DNA of 64,000 nt from Psychrobacter sp. WY6 (GTDB lineage: Bacteria > Pseudomonadota > Gammaproteobacteria > Pseudomonadales > Moraxellaceae): contig NZ_CP049902.1 in NCBI RefSeq assembly GCF_018448495.1, positions 2,480,001-2,544,000 of the forward strand, given 5' to 3'. Shown in pieces: positions 39,112-50,133 of this stretch (position 1 is its first letter; each line of letters starts with the position of its first letter). The notes under the pieces are model-generated. The model was given only the letters and a program-made list of their open reading frames with translations, was not told where the DNA came from and searched no databases. The translations under genes were made by a program, and so were the position numbers.

Positions 39112-41766
39112 ATGGACAACGCTCTAGTACAACCAATGAATGATCAATTCAAAAAGCCCCTGCCAGATACCGACCTCTATTACTTTGACACCCGCGAGGC
39201 TGTCGAAAATATTGAAGCTGGCGCGTATGACAAGCTACCGTTTTGCTCAAAAGTACTATGTGAAAACTTGGTACGTCGTTGCCCACCAGAAGAGCTAACA
39301 GCTGCTTTAAAACAACATATTGAGGGCAAACAAGATTTAGATTTTCCTTGGTACCCTGCCCGCGTGGTTTGTCATGACATCTTAGGTCAGACCGCGTTTG
39401 TCGATTTGGCAGGTCTACGTGATGCCATCGCTGAGCAAGGTGGCGATCCGTCTAAAGTGAATCCAATCGTGCCAACGCAATTAATTGTTGACCATTCACT
39501 AGCCGTTGAACATGCCGGCTTTGAGGAAAACGCTTTTGAGAAAAACCGTGCTATCGAAGAGCGCCGTAACGATGATCGCTTTCACTTTATCAACTGGTGC
39601 CAGTATGCCTTTGATAATGTCAACGTACCGCCCGGTAACGGCATCATGCATCAGATCAATCTAGAAAAAATGTCGCCTGTCGTCCAAGTCGTCCAAAACA
39701 AAGCCGGTGAACAAGTAGCCTTTGCCGATACTTTAGTCGGTACAGATAGCCATACGCCTATGGTCGATGCGCTTGGCGTTATCTCTATCGGTGTTGGCGG
39801 ATTGGAAGCTGAGAGCGTTATGCTAGGCAACCCGTCTTATATGCGCCTACCAGATTACGTTGGTGTTAAATTAACTGGCAAGTTGCAAAAAGGCATTACT
39901 GGTACGGATCTCGTACTTGCGATGACTGAGTTTTTACGTGATGCAGGCGTTGTCTCTACCTATATTGAATTCTTTGGTGAAGGTGCACGTCAGCTGAGTG
40001 TTGGTGACCGTGCTTCTATCTCCAACATGACGCCTGAGTATGGCGCAACTGCTGCCATGTTCTATATCGATGAGCAAACCATCGATTACTTACGCCTAAC
40101 TGGTCGTAGTGAAGATCAGATTAAACTGGTTGAGCAGTATGCCAAGCAAGTGGGTTTATGGGCTGATGGCATGGAAAAGGCCGAATACGCACGTGTACTT
40201 GAATTTGATTTATCTGCGGTCGTGCGCAATCTGGCAGGCCCATCTCGCCCGCATGCACGTGTATCGACAACTGATTTGGTTGCAAAAGGTATCGCTCATG
40301 GCGCTGATGAGAAGCTACCAGAACCAAAAGATGGTCTCATGCCAGATGGTGCGGTTATTATTGCAGCCATCACCAGTTGTACCAATACCTCAAACCCACG
40401 CAATATGGTAGCAGCCGGCCTCGTTGCCCGTAACGCCAATGCAAAAGGCTTATTACGTAAGCCTTGGGTGAAGTCTTCATTAGCACCTGGCTCAAAACGG
40501 TAAAAATGTACTTAGAAGAAGCCAGGCCTGATGCCTGAGCTCCAAGAAATCGGCTTTGACGTGGTTGGCTTTGCTTGTACCACCTGTAACGGCATGAGTG
40601 GCGCACTTGATCCTGACATCGAGAAAGAAATCATTGATAATGACTTATTCACTACCGCAGTGTTATCAGGTAACCGTAACTTTGATGGTCGTATCCATCC
40701 GTATGCCAAGCAAGCATTTTTAGCATCACCACCATTGGTGATTGCCTATGCTATTGCCGGTAATATCCGTTTTGATATCGAAAAAGACTCGTTAGGAAAA
40801 GACCAAGACGGCAATGACGTTTATCTAAAAGATATCTGGTTTGATGATGACGAAGTTGATGCTATTGTCGCGGCAGCAGTGAAGCCTGAGCAATTTAACG
40901 CCGTTTATATCCCGATGTTTGATGAAGCCAAAAAAGACACCGGAAAAGCATTAAGCCCACTCTATGACTGGCGCGAGCAGACCACTTATATCCGCCGTCC
41001 GCCGTATTGGGAAGGCAAAATGGCGGCGATGAATAAGCTAAAAGGCATGCGTCCGTTAGCGGTATTGGGTGATAACATCACCACTGACCATTTATCACCG
41101 TCTAATGCGATTTTGGGCGATTCGGCGGCTGGCGAGTATCTTGATACCATGGGTCTGCCAGCAGAAGACTATAACTCTTACGCAACCCATCGTGGCGACC
41201 ACTTAACGGCGCAGCGCGCGACCTTTGCCAACCCTAAGCTATTGAACGAGATGGTACGTGACGAGCAAGGTGAAGTCATCCAAGGCTCGCTGGCTCGCGT
41301 TGAACCCGAAGGTCAAGTCATGCGTATGTGGGAAGCGATTGAAACCTATATGAACCGCGAGCAGCCACTCATCATCATCGCAGGTGATGGCTATGGTCAA
41401 GGCTCAAGCCGCGACTGGGCTGCTAAAGGGGTTCGTCTAGCTGGCGTTGAAGTCGTGGTCGCTGAAGATTTTGAGCGTATTCATCGTCAAAACTTGGTCG
41501 GTATGGGAGCGCTACCTTTACAGTTTAAAGAAGGTGTCAATCGTAATACGCTTAATGTCGATGGTACTGAAATATTCGATATCGAAGGCGAAGTGTCTGC
41601 TGGCGGTGAGATGACATTGGTCATTAACCGCACAGATGGCACTGTCGATAAAGCCTCAGTGAAATGTCGTTTAGATACTGCTGATGAAGTTAAAATGTAT
41701 AACGCTGGCGGTATGCTCCAGCGCTTTGCTAAAGAGTTTATCGATGGCACGTTAGATATCGTTTAA
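39112..41766 (+). pseudogene. acnD: 2-methylcitrate dehydratase AcnD (Fe/S), interrupted as sequenced
   Basis: Aconitase-family enzyme that dehydrates 2-methylcitrate to 2-methylaconitate, which PrpF then isomerises. The [4Fe-4S] ligands are visible as C in ITSCTNTSNPRN and the pair in FACTTCNGMSG. Other family blocks are DSHTPMVDALGVISIGVGG and GQGSSRDWAAKG (swivel domain). Around 40495-40535 there is a loss and a gain of one base (expected GSKVVKMYLEEAGLMPELQE), so the gene reads as two frames. Reconstructed length is about 880 aa, normal for AcnD. Confidence 0.94.
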
Positions 41767-41808
41767 TAGAAACGAATAAACAACAGCGATAGCTGCCGTA
41801 CACGTGAC

Positions 41809-41844
41809 AAAAGCCAATGTTATTTATATGGCATTGGCTTTTTT
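41809..41844 (+). terminator. Terminator after acnD
   Basis: AAAAGCCAATG pairs with CATTGGCTTTTTT around a short AT loop, ending in a T6 tract. It separates acnD from the Sel1 gene. Confidence 0.88.
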
Positions 41845-41999
41845 AGTAGTCTCACAATAGATTCTGATACTCTTTAGTCTTATTAGGCTTCTATCCATTA
41901 AATACATTACTTATAGTATTTATTTAAATGAATTTTCTTAAAAAATAAACATTTGTTTTTCTATTTAGTATAATTGTCATTTTTATCATAAGAAGTGGC

Positions 42000-42677
42000 A
42001 TGAAAAACATCAATAGAACTTTTATTATTTTGATTTCTGTATTGAATCTTAGTGGTTGTAGTAGTCTCACTGATTTATCAATGGTAGACGTCTCTATTTC
42101 CATTGTCATTATTGCTATTATTATTGGTTGTTGGGTTTCTAATGTACGTACGGGCCGCGATATACAAGAATCCGTTGATAGTATTATACAAATTCGACGG
42201 GAACAACTTGAAGTGGCTAAGTCCGATTTGAGACCTGGCATTGATGAAGGCGACCCAGTTTCGCAGTATCTCTTGGCGCTTAAATTTCATACTGGTGATG
42301 GTGTCGGTCAAGACTTAGTAGCAGCGTGTTACTGGTACAGTTTGTCCGCTGAAAGTGGATTTATTCATGCCGTGACAACTTTAGCCCTTATGTATATAAA
42401 AGGATGGGGTACCAAGCAAGATTTAACTAAAGCTGCTAAGCTTTTGTCTATTGCCTCAAAAGAAGGCGATCTGCAGGCACAGAACTTTTTAGCAGCAGCC
42501 TATTTAAACGGATGGGGTGTTCGAAAAAATGAAGAAAAAGCACGTTATTGGCTGCAACAAGCAGCTGCACAAAGCTCTGAAGAAACCAGTAAGTCTTTAA
42601 ATATGTTGTCGCCGCAATCTATTGAGTCATTAACAATGGTCATTCAAAACGGTGATGAATATATCGTACTAAAATAA
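42000..42677 (+). CDS. Sel1-repeat lipoprotein
   Basis: 225 aa. The N-terminal signal has a lipobox (VLNLSGC), a second hydrophobic segment (SISIVIIAIIIGCW) follows, then about three Sel1/TPR-like repeats (DPVSQYLLALKFHTGDGVGQ, HAVTTLALMYIKGWGTKQDL, AQNFLAAAYLNGWGVRKNEE). Such repeats are protein-binding solenoids. The gene sits between acnD and prpF, an insertion relative to the usual contiguous acnD-prpF order, with only 13 bp before prpF. No role in propionate metabolism is implied by the sequence. Confidence 0.82.
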   Translation: MKNINRTFIILISVLNLSGCSSLTDLSMVDVSISIVIIAIIIGCWVSNVRTGRDIQESVDSIIQIRREQLEVAKSDLRPGIDEGDPVSQYLLALKFHTGDGVGQDLVAACYWYSLSAESGFIHAVTTLALMYIKGWGTKQDLTKAAKLLSIASKEGDLQAQNFLAAAYLNGWGVRKNEEKARYWLQQAAAQSSEETSKSLNMLSPQSIESLTMVIQNGDEYIVLK

Positions 42678-42690
42678 TAGGAATAAAAAA

Positions 42691-43934
42691 ATGACCCGAC
42701 CAAACCCTGCTTTTGCTCCACAAATCTCTGTCCCAGCCACTTATATGCGTGGCGGTACCTCAAAAGGTACATTCTTTAAACTATCTGATTTACCACAGCG
42801 TTGCCAAGTCGCTGGCAAGTCGCGTGATAATTTCCTATTGCGGGTTATCGGTAGCCCTGATCCTTATGGTAAGCAAATCGACGGCTTAGCAATGGCAGCT
42901 CTAGCACCTCAAAAACAGTCATCTTATCTAAGTCTTCTAGATCAGACCACGATGTGAACTACTTGTTTGGACAGGTCAATATCGCCAAACCAATTATTGA
43001 TTGGGCGGGAAATTGTGGTAATTTAACCGCTGCGGTAGGTGCTTGTGCCATCAATATGGGCTTAGTCGATACTGATAAGATCGCAAATAGTGCGAATACT
43101 GGCATTTGCGAAGTACGTATTTGGCAAGAAAATATCGGTAAAACCATTATCGCCTACGTGCCTGTATACAAAGATGAAAATGGTAACGTACAAGTACAAG
43201 AAACTGGCGATTTTGAATTAGACGGTGTGACCTTCCCTGCTGCTGAAGTCAAAATCGAATTTATTGATCCCGTTGATTCATCAAGCGATATGTTCCCCAC
43301 TGGCAACTTGGTCGATGACTTTGATGTATCTGGCTGTGGCTTGGCTAGCGATAGTGTTAAAGCAACTTTTATTAGTGCTGGTATCCCAACCATCTTTATG
43401 AAAGCAGAAGATTTGGGCTTTACCGGTACTGAGCTACAAGGCGACATCAATAGTAATAGCGAGCTACTTGCCAAGCTTGAGAAAATCCGTGCCAAAGGCG
43501 GCGTTGCGATGGGGCTGTTTAAAGACGTCAGTGAAGCGCAAACCAGTCAACATATTCCTAAAATCGCTTGGGTTGGCACAGCACAGAGCTATACCGCCTC
43601 TAGTGGTAAATCTGTTAATGCTGATGAGATTAATTTAGTCGTACGCGCCATGAGTATGGGGCAACTGCATCACGCCATGATGGGCACAGCAGCGGTTGCA
43701 ATAGCAGCGGCAGCAACGACACAGGGTACATTGGTCAATGAAGCGGCAGGTGGCGGTCAATCTAAAAATCAACTTAGTGAAGTGCGCTTTGGTCATCCAT
43801 CAGGAACGTTATTAGTAGGCGGAAAAACTGAGCAAGTCGATGGACGCTGGCAGGCTAAAAAAGTATCAATGAGCCGCTCGGCAAGACGTATCATGGTTGG
43901 TGAAGTCTTTGTACCAGCAGATGCTTTTAACTAA
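42691..43934 (+). pseudogene. prpF: 2-methylaconitate isomerase PrpF, interrupted as sequenced
   Basis: Isomerises the AcnD product 2-methylaconitate to the cis form used in the cycle. The start reads QISVPATYMRGGTSKGTFFK, the diagnostic PrpF opening. The middle has WAGNCGNLTAAVGACAI with the catalytic Cys, and the end has GHPSGTLLVGG. One G is missing near 42891: with it restored the frame reads GLGNGSSSTSKTVILSKSSR and runs smoothly into DHDVNYLFGQV. Reconstructed length is about 414 aa. The start ATG is 13 bp after the Sel1 gene. Confidence 0.94.
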
Positions 43935-43952
43935 TAATTAAGGTATCAAGGA

Positions 43953-44731
43953 ATGAATAGAGATCTATATAAGCGGCGATTTACCGTAGATGACCCACCT
44001 GATTATATTGCCCTAAGTGTAATATTGGACTTTTACGAATTAAAGAAAATAGCTTTGAAGAATTTGAAGAACTTGATGCAAAAGAAATGCAGAATAAACA
44101 TGAGCTTGATCAAGACTTGATTGATTATATTTTTCACTGCATTTTTGAATGTAATAACCATAAATGTGCTAGTAAAGTTGTATGTACAGGACGCGGAAAC
44201 GTGGATTTTGATATAGACGTCGATGAGTTTGGTAGTCAATCACAATATTGGTATAGCGACTATCGACCATTATTTTTCCATCCAAATCTCAAGTTAATCA
44301 CTATCCCAGAAGATACACCTGCTGATATCGAAAAACTACTCAATCAGTCATTCGAACTATTCTTTACCTCTCCTTCTGCAGCAGCCAACTTAATAAGAAT
44401 ATCTATCGAAGAAGTTCTTACCGATCAAGGTGTAGACCTGTATTCTAAAAAAGATGACAGTAAAAAAATGTCTCTACATAGTAGGATTAAAGAACATCTA
44501 CCAGATAAATATCAAACTATAAAAGAGCATCTTGAAGCTGTGAAATGGTTAGGTAACGCTGGCAGTCATTCAGATAATGAATTAAGTTTGAACGATACTA
44601 TGGATGCTTATGAACTGGTTGAGTACATTCTCTTGCAAGTGTATGCGCCTCCTACTGATAATTTAAATACATTGGCACAAGATATCAATCAATCTAGAGG
44701 CCCAATAAAAAACAGACGTCTTAGTAATTAA
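43953..44731 (+). pseudogene. DUF4145 protein with zinc-ribbon start, interrupted as sequenced
   Basis: The reconstructed 259-aa protein begins MNRDLYKRRFTVDDPPDY, then ICPKCNIGLLRI (after adding one T near 44010) and CIFECNNHKCAS, giving Cys pairs of a zinc ribbon. The C-terminal half is DUF4145: SPSAAANLIRISIEEVLTDQ and EAVKWLGNAGSHSDNELS. DUF4145 is common in restriction and defence-linked proteins and may bind nucleic acid or act as a helical adaptor. Here it stands alone between prpF and an ABC exporter, with AAGGTATCAAGG in front of the start. Confidence 0.8.
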
Positions 44732-44753
44732 TGTAACTTTGTAATAAGGTATT

Positions 44754-46601
44754 ATGCCAACTATTCCTACACTCAACAAACCTCCGCTAGAGAAGAAGCC
44801 GCCACTCAAAAAAACGGAGCGGCGCGCTTTGTTATGGGATATCCTCAAAAAGCTTGCCGTTTTTGCCGCGCCATATAAAGTAATTATTGCCACTTTGATA
44901 TTGACCGTGCTGGGTTCGTTTACCGCTCAGGTCAATGCCTTTGTGCTGCGCTATGCCGTTGATACTTTGACCGAAATTTCCACGCTTGCCGAGCCATGGC
45001 AGGCAGGCTTGCGTATGCTCGGCATCATTAGTGCGGTACTCTTAACCAAAGAGATCTTGTCGATATTCATCTCGTTTGGGCAACGCTTCTTTGGCGAAAA
45101 GATTCGTATCAATCTATCACGTGATTTATCACAAAAAATCATTGAGCGCATCCTCACCTATCGGATGGCATTTTATACCAGTAGCGAAAACGACAGCGGC
45201 AAGTTGCAAACGCGTATCGACTATGGTGTCAGTAGCTTAACCAGTTTAGTGCAAAACTTCTTTATCGATATGTTACCGCTATTTGCCAGCGCGATCGTCT
45301 CACTCATCATTATGTTTTCGACCAATTTTTGGATAGGCTTGGTCGGTCTTATTATCATCCCGATATATTTCTTCATCAGTCAAAAACAAGCGCGGCGTCT
45401 ACAAGGATTCCGTCGGCAGATGCGTGGCTATCGAGAAGCCAAAAGTGGCTTGGTTATCTCCTTGATCAACTCCATCAGCGTGGTGAAATCCTTTGTTCGT
45501 GAGTCGATAGAAGCAGAAAAACATTTAACCATTCAAAAGACATGACTGACAATCAGCTGCGTATTCGCAGTATTGGTTTTATTTATGATGCGATAAAAAC
45601 TTTTATTGAGCAAATTGGCGTGGTGGTAATCATTCTGCTGACATCCTACTTGTTTTAAAAGGCGAGATGACCATCGGTATGATTTTATTCCATGTCATGC
45701 TATTTCAAAACGTCGCCGCCCCTATCCGCCAATTGCATCGTATTTATGATCAGATTAATAACGCCCTGACTTACGCTGAAGGCTTCTTTGATATATTAGA
45801 AGATGAAAGCCAAGTTGAAGATATCACGGGCAGAAGTAGTAAAAATTTAAAAGGTCATATTGAGCTGAAAAACGTCGATTTCACATATCCTAATGGCACG
45901 CAAGCGCTAAAAGATGTCAGCTTTACTATCAAGCCCAATCGTATTACTGCGCTGGTGGGTTTAAGCGGTGCTGGCAAGAGTACGATTATTAGCTTATTAG
46001 TAAAGTTTTATGCGCCAGATAGCGGCACTATATGGCTAGACGGACATAATTTAGCCGACTGCGATACTCATGAATTGCGTCAAAATATCGGTTTAGTACT
46101 ACAAAGCAATCATATATTTTCGGGGACGATTAGCGAAAATATCCGCTATGGCGATATGAATGCGACTGATGAAGATATTATCATTGCAGCAAAAAAAGCC
46201 TCCATTCATGAGCAATTATTTATTTAGCAGAAGGCTATGAGAGTACAGCAAAGTCATTGTCTGGTGGTCAACAGCAACGTATCGCGCTGGCACGGATGTT
46301 TTTAAAAGATCCACCCATTGTGTTTTTGGATGAGCCAACCGCTAGCCTCGATGCCATCGCCAGCCAACAAGTGAAGAAGAGCCTAGATCTCATCAAAAAA
46401 GATCGTACCGTGATTATGGTCTCGCATAATATTGCCCAAATTATCGATGCGGATGACTTGGTCGTGATAGAAGATGGTCGCGTGGTTGAAACCGGTACGC
46501 ATGAAGCGCTATACGAGAAACACGGCAAGTATTTTGAGATATTCAATGCCATGTCGGATAGCTTAAATTTGGATAAAATCAGCCAGACTCTAAATGGTTA
46601 G
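44754..46601 (+). pseudogene. ABC exporter, fused membrane and ATPase domains, interrupted as sequenced
   Basis: About 616 aa when joined. The N-terminal half has six membrane segments (type IV exporter fold). The C-terminal ATPase has Walker A LVGLSGAGKSTIISLL, a Q-loop (LVLQSNHIFSGTI), signature LSGGQQQRIALARM, Walker B PIVFLDEPTASLD and H-loop MVSHNIAQI. One-base losses lie near 45537 (QKDMTDNQLRI), 45653 (TSYLVLKGEMT) and 46222 (YLAEGYESTAKSL). MsbA-like half-transporters form homodimers that export lipids, peptides or drugs. The substrate is unknown. It is 22 bp after the DUF4145 gene, so perhaps co-transcribed. Confidence 0.9.
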
Positions 46602-46672
46602 GAATGGTTAATGTGTGCCTAAATCGTTATAATGCCAATCTTTTACCGCCTATTTCCAGAAGCTAGCCCACT

Positions 46673-47235
46673 ATGACTTGTGAATTTTCTATCAAAACCT
46701 TTGATGAGCTGACCTCAGTTGATCTCTATCATATTTAAAAGCCCGATCACAAGTGTTTGTGGTTGAGCAAAACTGCGCCTATCAAGATATGGATGAGGTG
46801 GACTTTGATTGCCTCCATCTTATCGCGCATCAAAACGAGGCGTTGGTAGGCTACTGCCGTATCATTCCGCCTGAATTTAATAAATTAAAATCCAATCTAT
46901 CGGTCGCTGACCCTACGATTAAGACCAATCATACTGCTATGCCTGCCATCGGTAGAGTGCTGGTATTATCAGAGCACAGAGGTGACGGTATAGCACGGCA
47001 GATGATGATTCATGCCATTGCGCACTGCCGTAAAAAATATGGTAAAAAGCGCCCGATTATACTCTCTGCACAAGCCTACTTACTCAGCTTCTATGAGTCC
47101 TTGGGGTTTGTCCCTGAAGGCGATCATTATCTCGAAGACAACATAGAGCATGTGAAAATGGTTCTATACGTTGCCAAGAAAAACAAAGTACAAAAGAGCG
47201 TACTGAGTCTGCCTCCACAACGAACAAAGTCTTAA
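46673..47235 (+). pseudogene. GNAT acetyltransferase, ElaA-like, interrupted as sequenced
   Basis: About 187 aa. After restoring one T near 46738 (YHILKARSQVFVVEQNCAYQ) it shows the ElaA pattern VFVVEQ-C-Y-DMDEVDFDCLHL, the acetyl-CoA-binding region IGRVLVLSEHRGDGIARQMM, and the C-terminal SAQAYLLSFYESLGFVPEG. The acceptor is unknown. The last 20 residues are basic. In another frame the sequence to 47295 encodes a short hydrophobic tail (LSFLLFIMAALFVLGLLYLM), which could be a tiny membrane protein or the result of a further indel. Confidence 0.85.
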
Positions 47236-47441
47236 GTTTTTTGCTGTTTATCATGGCGGCTTTATTTGTGTTAGGTCTGCTATATTTGATGATTTAAGCG
47301 CGCCGCAAGGTTTTAATTTTTAACATAATTCAGTTTGGTTGTTTCATATTGAGTATGCTACTTTTAAATGATGGCTAATTTAAAAAGGTGACCGAGATAA
47401 TAGGTCAAGGAAGTAGCATACTCAAGGAAGAGGAGACAACC

Positions 47442-48986
47442 ATGTCAAATGATAATTCAGATACAACACATTCAAATAAAAATGATGCAACGGTAGAAAG
47501 CAATGTCCGTCCAGAATATGACATTGAGATTCGAAAGATTGCTGATTATGTGCTTAATTATTCGATAGATAACGACTCCCCCAATAGCGCAGATGCTTGG
47601 AATACTGCGCGTCATTGCTTGATGGATACGCTTGGTTGTGGTCTACTTGCGCTACGTTTCCCTGAATGTACTAAGCATCTGGGTCCTGATTGTGCCGATC
47701 AGCTCACACCTAATGGCGCGCGCGTTCCGGGTACAACCCACAGCCTAGATCCTATCAAAGCCGCCTTTGATATCGGCTGTATGGTGCGCTGGCTCGATTA
47801 TAATGACACGTGGCTGGCTGCTGAATGGGGACACCCTTCGGACAATTTAGGCGGTATCCTAGCAGTCGCCGATTATATCAGCCAACAAAATGTTAGTCGC
47901 AATCATCAGCCATTAACCATGCGTGAGGTGCTTGAGGCTATGATTATGGCGCATGAGATTCAGGGGGTAATTGCACTCGAAAACTCATTCAACCGTGTGG
48001 GTCTTGACCATGTGTTTTTAGTTAAATTGGCCTCTACCGCTGTGGTCGCCAAGCTATATAAATTGCCACGTGAGCGTATCATGGCTGCCATCTCGCAGGC
48101 GATCGTCGATGGTCAGGCACTGCGCACCTATCGTCATGCACCCAATGCCGGTAGCCGTAAATCTTGGGCGGCAGGCGACGCTACCAGTCGCGCAGTACGC
48201 TTGGTTGATATTACCCGTCGCGGTGAAATGGGTATCCCTGGGGCACTCTCTGCACCGCAGTGGGGGTTTTATGATGTATTGTTTAGCCATACCAATAAAG
48301 ACTTAGCCCTTAAACCTGCAAACGAGCGCCGTTTTACTTTCCAGCGTGAGTTTGGCAGTTACGTGATGGAAAATATCTTATTTAAGTTAAGCTTTCCTGC
48401 CGAGTTTCATGCGCAGACTGCTTGTGAGGCAGCGGTGATTTTACATCCACGCATTGATGACAGAATCGACGATATTGAAAAAATTGTCCTGACCACTCAT
48501 GAATCCGCGATTAGAATCATCTCTAAAGAAGGCACATTGGCCAACCCTGCGGATCGCGATCATTGTTTGCAATATATGGTCGCGGTGCCTCTGCTAACTG
48601 GCGATTTAATGGCAGAAAATTATGAAGACGATTATCATGCACAGCACCATCTTTTAATTGATGGTCTACGCCGCAAAATGATCGTAGAAGAAGATGCGGG
48701 TTATTCAAAAGATTACCATGACCCAAGCAAGCGCTCGATTGCCAATGCCATTCAGATATTTTTTAAAGATGGTAGCAGTACCGACAAGGTTGTTGTCGAA
48801 TACCCTATCGGACATAAGCGCCGCCGCAAAGAAGGTATTCCTGTATTAGAAGCCAAGTTTCGTGCCAGTTTAGCAACGCGTTTTATCGACAGTCGCTGTC
48901 AGGATATTTTTGCGCTTTGTAGCGATCAAACCTGCTTAGAGCACACTCCTGTACATGAGTTTATGAACTTGTTTATGGCAAATTAA
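47442..48986 (+). CDS. prpD: 2-methylcitrate dehydratase PrpD (MmgE/PrpD family)
   Basis: Iron-sulfur-independent dehydratase of 2-methylcitrate, 514 aa from ATG 47442, which has AGGAGA 7 nt upstream; a further in-frame Met at 47388 lacks a site. Family blocks: ADAWNTARHCLMDTLGCGLL, FDIGCMVRWLDYNDTWLAAE, WGHPSDNLGGILAVADY and YRHAPNAGSRKSWAAGDATS. Intact, unlike most of the cluster. It duplicates at least part of the AcnD/PrpF role, an arrangement also known from Pseudomonas-type prp clusters. It is separated from prpF by four other genes. Confidence 0.95.
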   Translation: MSNDNSDTTHSNKNDATVESNVRPEYDIEIRKIADYVLNYSIDNDSPNSADAWNTARHCLMDTLGCGLLALRFPECTKHLGPDCADQLTPNGARVPGTTHSLDPIKAAFDIGCMVRWLDYNDTWLAAEWGHPSDNLGGILAVADYISQQNVSRNHQPLTMREVLEAMIMAHEIQGVIALENSFNRVGLDHVFLVKLASTAVVAKLYKLPRERIMAAISQAIVDGQALRTYRHAPNAGSRKSWAAGDATSRAVRLVDITRRGEMGIPGALSAPQWGFYDVLFSHTNKDLALKPANERRFTFQREFGSYVMENILFKLSFPAEFHAQTACEAAVILHPRIDDRIDDIEKIVLTTHESAIRIISKEGTLANPADRDHCLQYMVAVPLLTGDLMAENYEDDYHAQHHLLIDGLRRKMIVEEDAGYSKDYHDPSKRSIANAIQIFFKDGSSTDKVVVEYPIGHKRRRKEGIPVLEAKFRASLATRFIDSRCQDIFALCSDQTCLEHTPVHEFMNLFMAN

Positions 48987-49032
48987 GCATTTGCCTATTT
49001 GAAAATTACCTTTATCTTATCAATAACATAGC

Positions 49033-49076
49033 GCGTGTTATTGTCTTTATATAATGACAACGACACGCCTTTTTTT
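49033..49076. terminator. Terminator after prpD
   Basis: GCGTGTTATTGTC pairs with GACAACGACACGC (two mismatches) and a T7 tract follows. It lies between converging genes. Confidence 0.85.
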
Positions 49077-49102
49077 ATCCATTAATAGCTAGTTTCTAAA
49101 AA

Positions 49103-49893
49103 CTACCAAGGTATGGATTCCCCTGCCCAGTCAACAAAACTGCCTGATTGCAACGCCGTCATACGGTTAAGCACTTCTAATAAGCATTCTGCGCTGTAGG
49201 CTGGCGAGAACAACTGACCTTCAGCCACATTACCTTGAAAAGGGGCGGATAGTTGCGTATTTACCGTTCCTGGTTGCATGACAACCACGCACACGTCTTT
49301 AAGCGAGCGACTCCATTCAATACTCAGGTTTTTCATGCCCATATTGAGTGCCGCTTTACTCATACGATAGCTATACCATCCCCCAGCTGATTGTCACTGA
49401 TACTGCCAACGCGCGCGGATATCGTCGCAAAGATTGCGGGCTTGTCATTACTACGCGCAGATTTGGCTAATAGTGGTCTAAAATGCTTGGCAATGAGTAA
49501 GCTGGCTAAGGCATTCACTTGCATGTTTTGTAAAAAGAAATCAGTCTCAACTTGACGCAGCGCTTTTTCTGGCTGCTGCGTCGCCGTATGTAATAACCCT
49601 GCACAATTGATAATCCAATCAATATGAGTGGTTTGCTGCTGAATAACCTCGGCTGCTTGTTGGATACTCTGTTCGTCGCAGAGGTTCATGGATATCCAAT
49701 GCAGATTGTCAGCCTCAAAATCAGGTATGTTTCGATGATAAGTGGCAAATATATGGATATCTTGTTTTCCACCATTATCGGTATTCGCATTCTCATCCTT
49801 ATTGCCACTGGCAGTGCCATCTACTAATTGCTCAATCATCGCTCTACCAATGCCGCCTGTACCACCAACGATTAGATACGTTCTGTTATTCAT
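49103..49893 (-). pseudogene. Short-chain dehydrogenase/reductase, interrupted as sequenced
   Basis: About 263 aa. The Rossmann glycine motif is VGGTGGIGRAM, the NAG-type motif is IINCAGLL, the active Ser is in TISARVGSIS and the catalytic pair is YRMSK. One G is missing from the run at 49380-49384 (expected QLGGWYSYRMSKAA). The late part VVVMQPGTVNTQLSAPF matches SDRs that act on small carbonyls or sugar-linked substrates, but the substrate is unknown. It converges with prpD, sharing the terminator region. Confidence 0.9.
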
Positions 49894-50133
49894 GATGATT
49901 CCTTTTCTGGATTTTCTTTAACAGCGTTTTTTCACCCTCTGTTTTTTTACACTATTGTCATTATCATTTCGTTCATTATTCATTTTGGCTGATTTTTATT
50001 GTCTTTACCATGATAAAAATGCTTAATAAATGTTCATTTTTTAACATTTGGCGAAGGCGTGTCCTCATATATACGCTACAATAATCAAGAATTGTCTCCT
50101 ACATAAACGCCTTTATATGGATGTTATCGCATT

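Noticed and set aside
47157..47295. Tiny hydrophobic frame after the acetyltransferase
   Set aside because: No start codon with a ribosome site could be found; kept only as a remark in the acetyltransferase entry.
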